A DNA stretch of 64,000 nucleotides from Cytobacillus oceanisediminis (GCF_003182355.1 NZ_QGTW01000001.1:186001-250000), one strand, 5' to 3'. Positions 34,043 through 43,248 are shown, counted from the stretch's first letter. Numbers and translations: made by a program. Notes: generated by a model not told the origin, from the sequence alone.

Positions 34043-35266
34043 TTATTTGCGGTTTTCGATTTTGCTATTAAAATCTCCTGATTGGAATGGTTCGGGAATC
34101 AGTGGACGATCTACTTCAAATGGGATTGCTGGGGCAATACTTGGCTGGCCTAATTGAGACCACATTCTTAATTTGCTGCCATCAAAGGTTCCCGTTGATA
34201 CAGACCCCATTTCAATGCCATTAATTTCAGATTGGGCATCAATCCAGTAAATCTTATCTTCACCGTTCTGATCCTCAGAAATTTCAACTAAATCCTGTGG
34301 ATTAAGCTTTCCAATTTGTCCATTTAAAAGATGTGTTGCACGATCTAGTCGTTCTTCTGTAGAAATATACCAGCTCCAGCGGGATCTTTCAGCAGGATCG
34401 TCATCCAGGGCTTCATATTTCTCCATTCCGGGAAGGATATAATGATTGGTATGAGCCATTGCTTCATCGACAACCCACTTAACAGCAAATGCACTGTTTG
34501 TGGTTTCCAGAAAGGCGCCTTCTTTAGCATCGGCTATCCCATACGCAGAACCGGAAGCTCTTGGAAGATCCTGAATATAGGATACTGCTTCCCGCGCATC
34601 CGCTGCGTTTTCAAGCGCCATGCGTATGACCGTCAAATTTCCGTATCCTTTTCCTTTGTCCCATGTATGAAGAACATTATTGCCTACAGAGACACCATAC
34701 TCATTAATTCCCATTGCAATTCCTGAAGAACCGGCACTAGTTATCCCGATAAAACTATAACCCTTCTCTGGTTTAACCTGGAGAACCACTTGCTTATATC
34801 CTCTTGATGCATCGCGATTCTTGTGGTAATACGCTTTATCCCCCTGAGTAGCAGAACCTGTTGCAATGATTGTCGTACATCCATCACCAGCAACTTCTTC
34901 TTCTAAAACATTAAAAGCCAGCAAATCTGATAACTCAGTGCCTGAACTTTCAGCCATTGCTTTGTACTGTTCCAAAAGGCTTGGCTGTGCATCCTTTAAG
35001 AATTCCTGATATTCCTCTGCAGCGCTGTCTAATTCAGTCTTGGTATAACCTGCCATACTGGCAGCCTCTTTAAATAACTCGAGATTATGCCTGATGGAAG
35101 ATTTTGCTTGCTCCCCATACTCTTTCCCAACCTTTTCAGAATGGCCGGATGCTATAACAGTCTCTTTTGAATCCTCTGCCGATACAATTATAATATTTTG
35201 CGGGCTTAAGGAAAATAAGGTGATGGCTGCTATAGAAACAAATAAAAAAGCTTTAGCTAATTTCAA
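34043..35266 (-). CDS. Secreted C45-family autoproteolytic acyltransferase/hydrolase
   Basis: 407 residues. A signal peptide (KLAKAFLFVSIAAITLFSLS, then SAEDS) precedes a linking helical part and an Ntn-hydrolase domain of the acyl-CoA:6-aminopenicillanate acyltransferase type. The likely nucleophile is the cysteine of GDGCTTI, where self-cleavage would expose it; HKNRDASRGY and AGSSGIAMGINEYGVSVGNN follow as in the family. It probably hydrolyses an amide or acyl bond outside the cell. TTG start at 35266 after AAAGGAG. Substrate unknown. Confidence 0.85.
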   Translation of the reverse strand: MKLAKAFLFVSIAAITLFSLSPQNIIIVSAEDSKETVIASGHSEKVGKEYGEQAKSSIRHNLELFKEAASMAGYTKTELDSAAEEYQEFLKDAQPSLLEQYKAMAESSGTELSDLLAFNVLEEEVAGDGCTTIIATGSATQGDKAYYHKNRDASRGYKQVVLQVKPEKGYSFIGITSAGSSGIAMGINEYGVSVGNNVLHTWDKGKGYGNLTVIRMALENAADAREAVSYIQDLPRASGSAYGIADAKEGAFLETTNSAFAVKWVVDEAMAHTNHYILPGMEKYEALDDDPAERSRWSWYISTEERLDRATHLLNGQIGKLNPQDLVEISEDQNGEDKIYWIDAQSEINGIEMGSVSTGTFDGSKLRMWSQLGQPSIAPAIPFEVDRPLIPEPFQSGDFNSKIENRK

Positions 35267-35350
35267 TTTTTTGGCTCCTTTTCTTATAATTTTTTTTAAA
35301 AAATCTCTGCTGTAAAAATTGGGGGCCTAACCAAATGGCAAAATAAATAA

Positions 35351-35393
35351 AAACATCCCCGTTTTTCAAGAGAAGTTAAAACGGGGATGTTTG
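35351..35393 (-). terminator. Terminator of the M14 peptidase gene
   Basis: AACATCCCCGTTTT/AAAACGGGGATGTTT, a perfect stem of at least 14 bp with T-runs. Confidence 0.9.
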
Positions 35394-35400
35394 TTAGGTC

Positions 35401-36465
35401 TTATTCGTCCGCTTCTTCGCCTTGTCTGTTTTTCTGTTCAGGCAAAGTGTCCCAGAAGCTTGTGTCCGCGGTTTCAATGGAACCGTCTGCAATCGCTTTT
35501 ACAGCGGCATCAAGAGCTATTGTTGTCTGCTTAATCAGGTAGCCGTTGCTCTTTTGGCCAAGTGCATAATCTTCTCTGTAATGGTCGGACATTCCACGCA
35601 TTTCAAAAAGAAGTGTGGAGATATCGTAGCGGACTGCAGCGCCATTTCGGCCGATATTTTCACCAGTTCCGCCTACATATTTACCGATATGGCCCCAGCC
35701 TGTATGATGTAAAGCATTAAACACGACAGACCCTAATTTTTTGGAACCTTCCAGCACTTCAGGATCGACGTTTGGATTTGTTGGATAAAGAATTGAACCG
35801 GAAACAAGCTGTCCTTCTGTTTCACTTAAAGTACCCTGATGATGAAGGTCGATCATGTAGTCGATATCGTATTTCATAAATACATTTTCATGAAGAGCAC
35901 GTGCTTCAGGCTCCATTTCGCTAGTCTCTTTAGCATGTTCGCGATTGAGATCGATTCCATTATAATTGTATCGTGTTAAATGGCGGTCTCCATCGGCGTG
36001 ATAGTTATCAAGTGAGAAACCAACATCTCCCATAGCCCCATCAGCATTTAACATAGGGATGACAAGAATATTAACATTCTCAAGAACTCCTCCTGTCTTT
36101 CCAGTTCCCAAATGCTTGATGAATTCTAAAGCCCCTTCTGTTGTCAGCTGCTCGTTGCCGTGCTGCTGCGTCAAGAACAAGACAGTTGGATTTTCAGGAT
36201 TTGAAATGTATTTTGCCATGTAAATATCGCGCTTTTGGACTGTTTGGCCGATTACTTCAAGCTCCAGAGCTTCTTGTTTGGCATCTTGAGTTTTTAAGTA
36301 CTCTACTAAACTATCATATGTATGCAGAATAGATGTTTGCACCGCACCATTTCCAGCACTTGGCCCATTTCCAACAGCACCAGCAGGCAGACCTACAGCC
36401 GTAACGGCACCCAAAGCCATTAGGCCTGATAAAGAAACTGATAAAACCTTTTTCTTTAGTGTCAT
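35401..36465 (-). CDS. Secreted zinc carboxypeptidase, M14 family
   Basis: 354 residues. Signal peptide KKKVLSVSLSGLMALGAVTAVGLPAGA, then the M14 fold with zinc ligands in QQHGNEQLTTEGALE (H-x-x-E) and the second histidine in MIDLHHQG; the general-base region is near LLFEMRGMSDHYREDY. It removes C-terminal residues from peptides or peptidoglycan stems outside the cell. ATG 36465 with TTGGAGGAATG. An inverted repeat lies just upstream. Confidence 0.9.
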   Translation of the reverse strand: MTLKKKVLSVSLSGLMALGAVTAVGLPAGAVGNGPSAGNGAVQTSILHTYDSLVEYLKTQDAKQEALELEVIGQTVQKRDIYMAKYISNPENPTVLFLTQQHGNEQLTTEGALEFIKHLGTGKTGGVLENVNILVIPMLNADGAMGDVGFSLDNYHADGDRHLTRYNYNGIDLNREHAKETSEMEPEARALHENVFMKYDIDYMIDLHHQGTLSETEGQLVSGSILYPTNPNVDPEVLEGSKKLGSVVFNALHHTGWGHIGKYVGGTGENIGRNGAAVRYDISTLLFEMRGMSDHYREDYALGQKSNGYLIKQTTIALDAAVKAIADGSIETADTSFWDTLPEQKNRQGEEADE

Positions 36466-36495
36466 AAATTCATTCCTCCAAATTAAAAGTTTATT

Positions 36496-36530
36496 ACACT
36501 ATTAATTTTAGTGAATATTTTTAATAGTGT
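36496..36530. promoter_or_regulatory. Inverted repeat upstream of the M14 peptidase gene
   Basis: ACACTATTAA (36496-36505) and TTAATAGTGT (36521-36530) are exact inverted repeats 15 bp apart, about 30 bp before the start codon. Candidate operator or leader hairpin; the regulator is unknown. Confidence 0.5.
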
Positions 36531-36705
36531 TAATAGAGTAAGGTGCCTATTATTCTGACAAATTTCGTAAGGCGAAATAAGTAAATATGGAGGAGTTTAA
36601 ATCAATAAAACCCGATCGCTGATATGTAAAAATAATCCAATATTCCCAATTTAGTTAGCACATTACAAAAAATCCCAAATAGGATGGGTGTAATAAGAAC
36701 TACAT

Positions 36706-36740
36706 AAAAAAGACCAAACAATTTATGCTTGGTCTTTTTA
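36706..36740 (-). terminator. Terminator of the Gfo/Idh/MocA gene
   Basis: AAAAAGACCAA/TTGGTCTTTTTT hairpin directly after the stop codon on the minus strand. Confidence 0.88.
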
Positions 36741-36743
36741 CTC

Positions 36744-37730
36744 TTATTTTTGATCAGCCGGATATACAACACCGATTTGCCTGCGGGCTTCCTCGATAAT
36801 CTCCATGGCAATCATCGAGTTTGAGAATGAATTTATGTCAGATTCAGTCTTGCCTGCCTGCACCAATTCGATAAATTCTTTTGCTTCATAATACATGCTG
36901 TCACTCATTTGCTGCTGTGTCAAATCCTCTCGATTACCATTTCGATATTGGATTTCAACCTTCTCAGGGGTATTTATTTTATCTATAAAGATATTGCCAT
37001 CTTCGCCCTGGATTTCTGACGGCAGATTTGAATTGGCTATTTTGCTGTACATTACTACTGCATCTTTGTCCGGATATTTCAGCACAATGCTTCCTTCTCC
37101 GTCAACGCCTGATTCCAGCATGTAGCCGGTTGCTTTTACCTCTTCGGGCTTGCCGAAAAGCGTGACAAGCGGGTAAATGCAGTAAATGCCAATGTCCATT
37201 AGCGATCCATTTGAAAATTTAGGATCAAATGCATTTAACACTGTACCCTGCCTGTATGCATCATAGCGGGAAGAGTATTGGCAATAGCTAGCGAAATATC
37301 TGCGGACTTGGCCAATTTTATGTAAATTCTCCTGTACTGCCTTAAAGTTTGGCAGGAAGGTAGACTTAAGCGCCTCCATTAGCAGGACATTATTTTCCTT
37401 TGCCAAATCAATCATTCTTTGAAGTTCCTTTGTATTAGATGCAATTGGCTTTTCGCATAATACATGGACCTTATGTTCCATGAAAATGACCGCTTGCTCT
37501 GCATGCAAGGAGTTTGGACTCGCAATATAGACGGCATCTATATCGCCGCTGCCTGCCATTGCTTCTAAATCCGTATAAATGTTATTAACACCGAATTTGC
37601 CGGCAAATTCTATTGCCTTTTCTTCTGTACGCGAATAAACAGCTGATAACTTAAAATCCTCTATCTGAACTGCTGCTTTTAAAAATGCTTCTGTAATCCA
37701 ATTGGTGCCTACAACTCCGAAACGAACCAA
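36744..37730 (-). CDS. Gfo/Idh/MocA family oxidoreductase
   Basis: NAD(P)-dependent dehydrogenase, 328 residues from a TTG at 37730 (MVRFGVVGTNWITEAF), chosen because GGAGG lies 8 nt upstream; the GTG at 37745 overlaps that site. N-terminal Rossmann fold FGVVGTNWI, then AVYIASPNSLHAEQ and the family's CEKPIASN (catalytic lysine of EKP). It is close to YrbE/YulF-type sugar or cyclitol dehydrogenases but the substrate is not evident. Single-gene unit. Confidence 0.88.
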   Translation of the reverse strand: MVRFGVVGTNWITEAFLKAAVQIEDFKLSAVYSRTEEKAIEFAGKFGVNNIYTDLEAMAGSGDIDAVYIASPNSLHAEQAVIFMEHKVHVLCEKPIASNTKELQRMIDLAKENNVLLMEALKSTFLPNFKAVQENLHKIGQVRRYFASYCQYSSRYDAYRQGTVLNAFDPKFSNGSLMDIGIYCIYPLVTLFGKPEEVKATGYMLESGVDGEGSIVLKYPDKDAVVMYSKIANSNLPSEIQGEDGNIFIDKINTPEKVEIQYRNGNREDLTQQQMSDSMYYEAKEFIELVQAGKTESDINSFSNSMIAMEIIEEARRQIGVVYPADQK

Positions 37731-37922
37731 AATAATTTCCTCCACTTTCTTATGTAAAAATATTATTTTTTTATGATGCAGGAGTTTTTAGGAAAAAGCA
37801 ACCTTTATCGATTATTATAATAAAGCAGACATTTATTAAACGGACTTCTTTTAAACCTCATTAGCGTGTTATAAATGTTAGAGGAATTAAATATCTTTAG
37901 ATATTATTAATTTTTACTGTAA

Positions 37923-39197
37923 TTAGCTTTTGACAGCATCTTTTATATATGGAATAGTCAAAGGCCCAAGAGGCATGACAGCAATTCTAGCATTTTTCCC
38001 GTGTTTTTCTAGTAGTTCTTCAACCGTTTTCTCGATCGAGTCTGTTGGCTGGAACATGGCATTTTCAATGTCCTCATTAGAAAGGGTGGAATACACATAG
38101 ACATCTGCCCAAACTTGAATAAGCGCCTGCTTCTGTACTTGCCACTGATCAAATATGGAGAACTCAGGGTTACCGATCATATCTAAAATCTCTTGAGGTG
38201 TTGGTTTCATTTTTAAAATTTCAGCATAGTTGCCATGGCTGGGGAGTCCATCTCTGCACTCCGCTGCACAAATAATGGTGCCGCCTTTTTTCACGATTTT
38301 TTGGGCAGCGCTCATCCCTTTTACGGACTGATACAAATTTTGATCCAAAGGATATCCGCTGTTACTGGTAATCACAATATCGAAGGGTTCTTCACAAGCC
38401 ACCATCGAATGTTCCCTTACATATTCACAGCCTGCCCTATGGGCTTTTATGACGTCCCCTGCAAAATAATTTGTAATTTCCTTATCACCGTTTAAAGTTA
38501 CATTCAGCATGAAATCCGGTTTTGCCATTAACGCGGTTTCTGTTGCTTCACCTTGTACAGGGTTCCCCTCAATTTTTCCCCAGGTGCTGTTTTTATCGCC
38601 AATCATCCTCGCGTTGTGAAAATGCATAATGGTATCGATTCCGGCTATGCCAGGCATGATCCCCTTCGGCCCTCCGCTGAACCCGGCAAAAAAATGGGGT
38701 TCGATAAATCCTGTGACAATTTTAATATCACTTTCACAATACTCTTTGTTCAAATAAACCTCTGCCCCATATGAAGTAGTCCCCAAATAGCTTTGAGTAT
38801 TTTTATCAAAGGCATTGTTATGAATGATGCGGACGCTATTTACCACCTCTTCGCCGAGCATTTGGATAAGCTCTTCGCGGGTATTATCACGATGGCTGCC
38901 AGTACCATTAATAATGACAAACTGTTCTTTTGGGACGTAATTTAATTCCTCCAAAATCCAGGGTACAAGTTTGTGGTTGGGTGTCGGCCTAGTCAAATCA
39001 CTGATTACAATGGATATTTTATCAGTTGCTTTAACCATTTCTTTTAATGGGCCGGTTCCTATGGGATTACGCATTGCCTCAATGGCTTTTTCCCTTTCAT
39101 TTGCCAGTCCGGATATATGTACTGGTTCAATAACTTCTATGTTGTCTGGAAGATTAACGTGCATTCCTTCCTTTCCGTATGCTAATTTTACTCTCAA
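37923..39197 (-). CDS. LarA-family protein (nickel-pincer lactate racemase homologue)
   Basis: 424 residues, TTG start at 39197 after GGAGGAGAG. The residues that bind and use the NPN cofactor in Lactobacillus LarA have counterparts: SDLTRP, GTGSHR, EPHFFAGFSGGPKGIMPG (His and the cofactor-bearing Lys), HFHN, and DQNLYQSVKG (Gln, Lys). So a 2-hydroxyacid racemase or epimerase is likely, possibly not for lactate. No larB, larC, larE or nickel transporter lies in the window, so the cofactor must be made elsewhere. An ABC ATPase gene lies 22 bp upstream in the same direction. Confidence 0.85.
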   Translation of the reverse strand: MRVKLAYGKEGMHVNLPDNIEVIEPVHISGLANEREKAIEAMRNPIGTGPLKEMVKATDKISIVISDLTRPTPNHKLVPWILEELNYVPKEQFVIINGTGSHRDNTREELIQMLGEEVVNSVRIIHNNAFDKNTQSYLGTTSYGAEVYLNKEYCESDIKIVTGFIEPHFFAGFSGGPKGIMPGIAGIDTIMHFHNARMIGDKNSTWGKIEGNPVQGEATETALMAKPDFMLNVTLNGDKEITNYFAGDVIKAHRAGCEYVREHSMVACEEPFDIVITSNSGYPLDQNLYQSVKGMSAAQKIVKKGGTIICAAECRDGLPSHGNYAEILKMKPTPQEILDMIGNPEFSIFDQWQVQKQALIQVWADVYVYSTLSNEDIENAMFQPTDSIEKTVEELLEKHGKNARIAVMPLGPLTIPYIKDAVKS

Positions 39198-39219
39198 TGT
39201 TCTCTCCTCCTTCGTATTT

Positions 39220-40050
39220 CTAATTGACTGCTTTCATCGTTTCTTGAAGCGATTTGACACGGATCCATGGCCGTCCATTTTCCCAATCCAAAGAAACAGG
39301 TATTTTAAAAGTCTCTGCCAGCAGTGGTTCTGTCACCGTTGTCCTTTTGCTGCCCTGAGCCATCACTTTTCCTTCCTTCAACAAAAGTGCATGAGAGATG
39401 GAAGGGACAATTTCCTCAATATGATGGGTTACATAAAGAACAGTTGGACCATCTGGCTGTGCCATCATCTTCTCAATCGAAGATAATAATTCTTCCTTGG
39501 AGTAGATATCCAATCCATTGCATGGTTCATCCAATATCAATAATTTCGGGGATGCCATTAAAGCTCTGGCAATCATTGCTTTTCTTTTTTCGCCTTGCGA
39601 GAGGCACGTCAGTGTTTGATTTTCCACATGACGGATATTAAACCTCTCCATTAATTCAATGGCTTTATCTAAATCCTTTTGGGTAATGTCCTCATACAAA
39701 CCAATGGAAGCGAATTTGCCGCTCAAGATAATCTCAAGGGCTGTATCGGAAGGTCGGAACTGAAATTTATCATCCAAAGAGGTGCTTACCCATCCTATGG
39801 ACCTTCTCAATTCCGGAATATTTGTCTTCCCGTAAAGATTCCCTAACACGGATACCTGCCCTCCATTCGGCCACTCATATCCAGTAATCATCTTAAGCAG
39901 AGTGGTTTTCCCTGATCCATTCAAACCAAGAACTGCCCAATGCTGTCCCTTCTCCACTTCCCAGGAAACATTATGCAAAATTTCCTTGCCGTTTCTTTTC
40001 CAGCTGATGCTATTTAAGCAGATGACACTTCTGGAATCTATTTGACTCAT
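39220..40050 (-). CDS. ABC transporter ATP-binding protein, YlmA-like
   Basis: 276 residues: Walker A GLNGSGKTTLLKM, signature LSQGEKRKAMIARAL, Walker B LLILDEPCNGLD, and the H-loop THH. The family of YlmA/PhnC-like soluble ATPases often lacks an obvious permease partner; none is adjacent. ATG 40050 after GAAGGAGG. It ends 22 bp before the LarA-like gene, so the two may be cotranscribed. Confidence 0.88.
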   Translation of the reverse strand: MSQIDSRSVICLNSISWKRNGKEILHNVSWEVEKGQHWAVLGLNGSGKTTLLKMITGYEWPNGGQVSVLGNLYGKTNIPELRRSIGWVSTSLDDKFQFRPSDTALEIILSGKFASIGLYEDITQKDLDKAIELMERFNIRHVENQTLTCLSQGEKRKAMIARALMASPKLLILDEPCNGLDIYSKEELLSSIEKMMAQPDGPTVLYVTHHIEEIVPSISHALLLKEGKVMAQGSKRTTVTEPLLAETFKIPVSLDWENGRPWIRVKSLQETMKAVN

Positions 40051-40199
40051 GGTAATCCTCCTTCTAACTCACCTTAATTTAAGTGGGTTAATGCATACAG
40101 ATATCGAAAATTATTTGCCTTAAATGCGAAAGAAAGCTGAAGACACTATTAATTGATTTCCATAAGACTGCTGAGAAATCCTGTGTTGCAGTTCATTCT

Positions 40200-40430
40200 T
40201 TTTCATCTGCCATGCTTTTCCTTTTGGGGAATGGGAAAACGTCGTCATAGAGTTTCCTTGAATACGAAATTCTTCGGTGGAGTGAAAAAGAGAGTCTTAG
40301 AGCAAATATGAAGACGAAATCCATTTACGCATTGTAAAAAAGGTAGTCATAGAGCACTGTTGAAGACGATTATCTTTAGTGGAGTGGAAATATCGTCGTC
40401 ATAGTGCTTTCTATTATGAATGGTTTGTAT
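40200..40430. repeat. Degenerate tandem repeat, about 52-bp period
   Basis: Four units with the core GTC(A/T)TAGAGC begin at 40244, 40294, 40346 and 40398 (50, 52 and 52 bp). Each carries a second block near GAAGACGAAATTC and a third near TTAGTGGAGTGGAAA. TCGTC and GACGA in the same unit can pair. It fills the gap between the IDEAL gene terminator and the ABC gene; no reading frame spans it. Confidence 0.65.
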
Positions 40431-40444
40431 AATTTCATAAACAA

Positions 40445-40483
40445 TAAAAGGCAGCCCCATTCTTTCGAACAGGCTGCCTTTTT
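40445..40483 (-). terminator. Terminator of the IDEAL-domain gene
   Basis: AAAGGCAGCC/GGCTGCCTTTTT hairpin on the minus strand. Confidence 0.88.
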
Positions 40484-40504
40484 ACACATTCAATTGTCGG
40501 CTAA

Positions 40505-40696
40505 CTACGAAATCTTTCTTAATTCATTTGTTAAGCGGATGAATTCATCCTTGTTTCGGTCCGTAAGAGCTTCATCAATTTTTTCGCGAAGCTTTTCTTT
40601 ACGATATTCTTTAAGAGCTTGATTTAGGACCTGTTCTGCTAACTGTGACACATTTTCCTCAGACTGTTGCGGCGAGTTAAGTAGACGTTTTTCCAT
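40505..40696 (-). CDS. IDEAL-domain protein
   Basis: 63 residues. The C-terminal half LREKIDEALTDRNKDEFIRLTNEL is the IDEAL domain found in YpiB and at the C-terminus of Bacillus regulatory proteins; the N-terminal half (QLAEQVLNQALKEYRKEK) is a basic helix. ATG 40696 after AAGGGG, own terminator. Function unknown; a protein-protein adaptor role is likely. Confidence 0.82.
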   Translation of the reverse strand: MEKRLLNSPQQSEENVSQLAEQVLNQALKEYRKEKLREKIDEALTDRNKDEFIRLTNELRKIS

Positions 40697-40849
40697 TTGA
40701 AATCAACCCCTTGACCTTTTTTCTATTATAACAAAAGTTTTCTGATAATTCAAATCATTATTTATTAGAAATTTTGTTAGCAGCTTCTTAGCTTGTATTT
40801 TCAATGTACCCGGTCAGGGTGGGGTTTAAACAAAACAGAGTTAAATGAC

Positions 40850-40901
40850 AAAAAAGCTGATTCATAAAGAAAATTGCTTTTCCTTACCAAGTCAGCTTTT
40901 T
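40850..40901 (-). terminator. Weak terminator at the end of the eut-mdh operon
   Basis: AAAAAAGCTGA...TCAGCTTTTT with a long 31-nt loop just after mdh. Confidence 0.6.
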
Positions 40902-40904
40902 CGA

Positions 40905-41861
40905 TTAGTCCGTAACTTTCGCCGTTTCAAGAATGCCCATAACATTTTGGACAGACTTAACTGATTTATCAAGCGCAGCTTTTTCCTCTATTGTCAACGG
41001 AATTTCAATTACACTTTCAATTCCATTGCCACCTAGGATTGTTGGCACACCTAGATATATATTACTGTAGCCATATTCCCCTTCCAGGTAGGCTATCGAA
41101 GGCAAAATACGTTTTTTATCCTTAAGGATGGCCTCCGCCATTTGTACCATAGAGGCAGCAGGAGCATAATACGCACTTCCCTGGCCAAGCAGATTAACGA
41201 TTTCCCCTCCGCCTTTTCTTGTTCTTTGCACAATTGCTTCAATTCTTTCTTCAGGAAGAATTTTTTCAAGCGGGATACCCCCGGCATATGAATATCGTAC
41301 TAAAGGCACCATTTCATCTCCATGTCCTCCAAGTACAAATCCGGAAATGTCTTCAATTGAGACGCCTAACTCTTGTGCAACAAACGTATTAAAACGAGCT
41401 GTATCCAATACACCTGACTGTCCAATTACCCGGTTTTTCGGAAACCCTGTCGTTTTATAACATACATAGGTCATAGCATCGACAGGGTTACTTAAAACAA
41501 TAATATAGCTTTCCGGTGCATATTTTTTAATATTCTCTGAAACTTCTATCATAATCTTCTCGTTTACCGCTACTAAATCATCACGACTCATTCCAGGCTT
41601 TCTCGGCAAGCCTGCTGTAATTAAAACTAAGTCAGCATCTTGAATGTCTTCATAGTTGGATGTACCTGTTATATTGGCATTAAAACCTTGAACAGGACTG
41701 GCTTCAAGCAAATCTAGGGCTTTCCCTTTTGTAGGGTTTGTTTGAGACGGGATATCTACCAAAATGATATCCCCCAATTCTTTTTGTGCTAGCATTAATG
41801 CTGCAGTGGCACCTGTATATCCTGATCCGATCACGGCTATTTTTCTTCGTTTAAAGGACAT
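40905..41861 (-). CDS. mdh: Malate dehydrogenase (LDH-like MDH)
   Basis: NAD-dependent malate/oxaloacetate enzyme, 318 residues: [30 protein letters not shown] (cofactor fold), [14 protein letters not shown] with the substrate-loop arginines and the Arg-Lys-Pro of [14 protein letters not shown], and the active-site [10 protein letters not shown]. In Bacillus mdh normally follows citZ-icd; here it is the last gene after eut shell genes, 40 bp from them with no terminator between. It could serve NADH balance during ethanolamine growth, or be fortuitously placed. Confidence 0.92.
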   Translation of the reverse strand: MSFKRRKIAVIGSGYTGATAALMLAQKELGDIILVDIPSQTNPTKGKALDLLEASPVQGFNANITGTSNYEDIQDADLVLITAGLPRKPGMSRDDLVAVNEKIMIEVSENIKKYAPESYIIVLSNPVDAMTYVCYKTTGFPKNRVIGQSGVLDTARFNTFVAQELGVSIEDISGFVLGGHGDEMVPLVRYSYAGGIPLEKILPEERIEAIVQRTRKGGGEIVNLLGQGSAYYAPAASMVQMAEAILKDKKRILPSIAYLEGEYGYSNIYLGVPTILGGNGIESVIEIPLTIEEKAALDKSVKSVQNVMGILETAKVTD

Positions 41862-41901
41862 TTCTGTTCCTCCGTTTCACAAATACATATGGAGTAATTA
41901 T

Positions 41902-42309
41902 TTATTTGTCTTCGGGATTATTCTCCGTATTTGATTGCTCGATTATCGTTTCCTGCGAAACTTGTTTCTTTTTACTTCCTGTTTTTTTGGCCACCGGAAC
42001 TTCATCAGCAGTTTCTTGTTTTGGTGCCATTGGTTTGCGATCATCCAATAAAGCTTTTTTTATTTCTTCATCCGGATGTGGAATAACATGGGCCGATACC
42101 AGTTCCCCTACTCTCACAGCCGCTTCCTTGCCTGCATCAACTGCTGCCTGAACCGCACTGACGTCTCCTTGAACTAGAACAGTAACAAGTGCCGCATCCA
42201 CTTTCTCCTGCTTAACTAATGTTACATCAGCCGACTTCAGCATGGCATCTGCTGCCTCAATTGAGCCGATCAGCCCTCTTGTTTCAATCATGCCAAGTGC
42301 TCTTGCCAT
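41902..42309 (-). CDS. BMC shell protein with C-terminal tail (EutM/PduA-like)
   Basis: 135 residues. A single BMC domain fills residues 1-85 (ALGMIETRGLIGSIEAADAMLKSADV, LVSAHVIPHPDEEI). A 50-residue tail rich in Lys, Glu and Pro follows, without the DNA-binding-like domain of enteric EutK. Hexamers tile the facets of the compartment; the tail could recruit enzymes or face the cytosol. AAAGGGGTG precedes the ATG at 42309. Confidence 0.88.
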   Translation of the reverse strand: MARALGMIETRGLIGSIEAADAMLKSADVTLVKQEKVDAALVTVLVQGDVSAVQAAVDAGKEAAVRVGELVSAHVIPHPDEEIKKALLDDRKPMAPKQETADEVPVAKKTGSKKKQVSQETIIEQSNTENNPEDK

Positions 42310-42310
42310 A

Positions 42311-42592
42311 CTATTTCACCCCTTTCTTTTCGACATCAATAGAATCAATAATTCCAATAATCAATGCATCAATCGGTAATTTTGCATTCCCGGACATATT
42401 AGCTGCAGCGCTTCCGCGCGTAACGAGAACTTGATCGCCAACTCCTGCCCCAATACGATCCACTGCAATGAAAGATCCTTCTGCAGAGGATTCATTAGGT
42501 GATTCAGGCTGAACAATCAAAAATTTTAGGCCAGTTAGATCATCCTCTTTTCTGGTTGCCCATACATTGCCGATTACTGTTCCCATTTGCAT
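42311..42592 (-). CDS. eutN: BMC pentameric vertex protein
   Basis: 93 residues of the EutN/CcmL family: GTVIGNVWATRKEDDLTGLKFLIVQ at the start, AVDRIGAGVGDQVLVTRGSAA in the middle. Pentamers cap the vertices of the shell. It starts inside the end of the preceding gene (19-bp overlap) with GGGG upstream, and ends 1 bp before the next shell gene. Confidence 0.92.
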   Translation of the reverse strand: MQMGTVIGNVWATRKEDDLTGLKFLIVQPESPNESSAEGSFIAVDRIGAGVGDQVLVTRGSAAANMSGNAKLPIDALIIGIIDSIDVEKKGVK

Positions 42593-43248
42593 GTTTTTTC
42601 AGCCCCTTTTGACTCCATTACCGTGATGCTTTTCCCCAGTTCCCGTGCAGTATCACGTGCCAATGGGGTGATGATGGTATATTTATCTACAAATATTTGA
42701 TCCGATTTGGAGTCCTGCACATCTCTTTGAGTTACTAATTTTTTTGCTTCAGGTTTGTCTGCTATAATTTCTTCATAACCAGCGAAGCCTTCTAAAGTAT
42801 TAAAACTAACTCCATACTTAAGTAGTCTTTCCTTATAATCCAGTAATTGAGATACATACTCCTGATTAGACTTCTGATTGCCGTTTAGAATGTTAAACAT
42901 GTACCTTTTCGGAATTAAAGTAACCGGCACATATTCTAAAATACACGCTGCAAGCAATTCACTTTCAGGTGTATCGCAAATACCAAGTGCCCCTTTAACA
43001 ATCAAATCCTGTGAAGCTTCCAGAAAAACCACTTTCATAGCAGTATGCAACTTTGCTTCTTCCAAGGTATCGCATTGGATAATATTCCAATGTGAATTAA
43101 TAGTTTTCAGCAGATTAGGATCCAGGTGTGCCGTTTCTCCTACTACAAGAAGATTATGTTTAAGTTTCCTGCTTGGCATCGAATCTGCAGACATAAGCCT
43201 CTTGACCACTTCAGCAACAATTTGCTCGACCATAGGACGATCAATCAT
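42574..43248 (-). CDS. Ethanolamine-utilisation protein of the Firmicute eut operon (TIGR02536-like)
   Basis: 224 residues. The N-terminal amphipathic helix DRPMVEQIVAEVVKRLMSAD looks like an encapsulation peptide. The body (LLVVGETAHLDPNLLK..., LEASQDLIVKGALGICDTPESELLAACIL) and the C-terminal TIITPLARDTARELGKSI match a protein often found in Gram-positive eut operons and of unknown function. It overlaps pduL by 4 bp and eutN by 19 bp. I infer a compartment-internal role. Confidence 0.75.
   Translation of the reverse strand: MIDRPMVEQIVAEVVKRLMSADSMPSRKLKHNLLVVGETAHLDPNLLKTINSHWNIIQCDTLEEAKLHTAMKVVFLEASQDLIVKGALGICDTPESELLAACILEYVPVTLIPKRYMFNILNGNQKSNQEYVSQLLDYKERLLKYGVSFNTLEGFAGYEEIIADKPEAKKLVTQRDVQDSKSDQIFVDKYTIITPLARDTARELGKSITVMESKGAEKTCKWEQ

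Noticed and set aside
36602-36811. 69-codon hydrophobic ORF downstream of the Gfo/Idh/MocA gene
   Set aside because: Its start lies inside the end of that gene in another frame and it runs through a strong terminator; no independent ribosome binding site.
40200-40430. CRISPR-like array
   Set aside because: 52-bp period but units are too degenerate for CRISPR repeats, and no cas genes are nearby.
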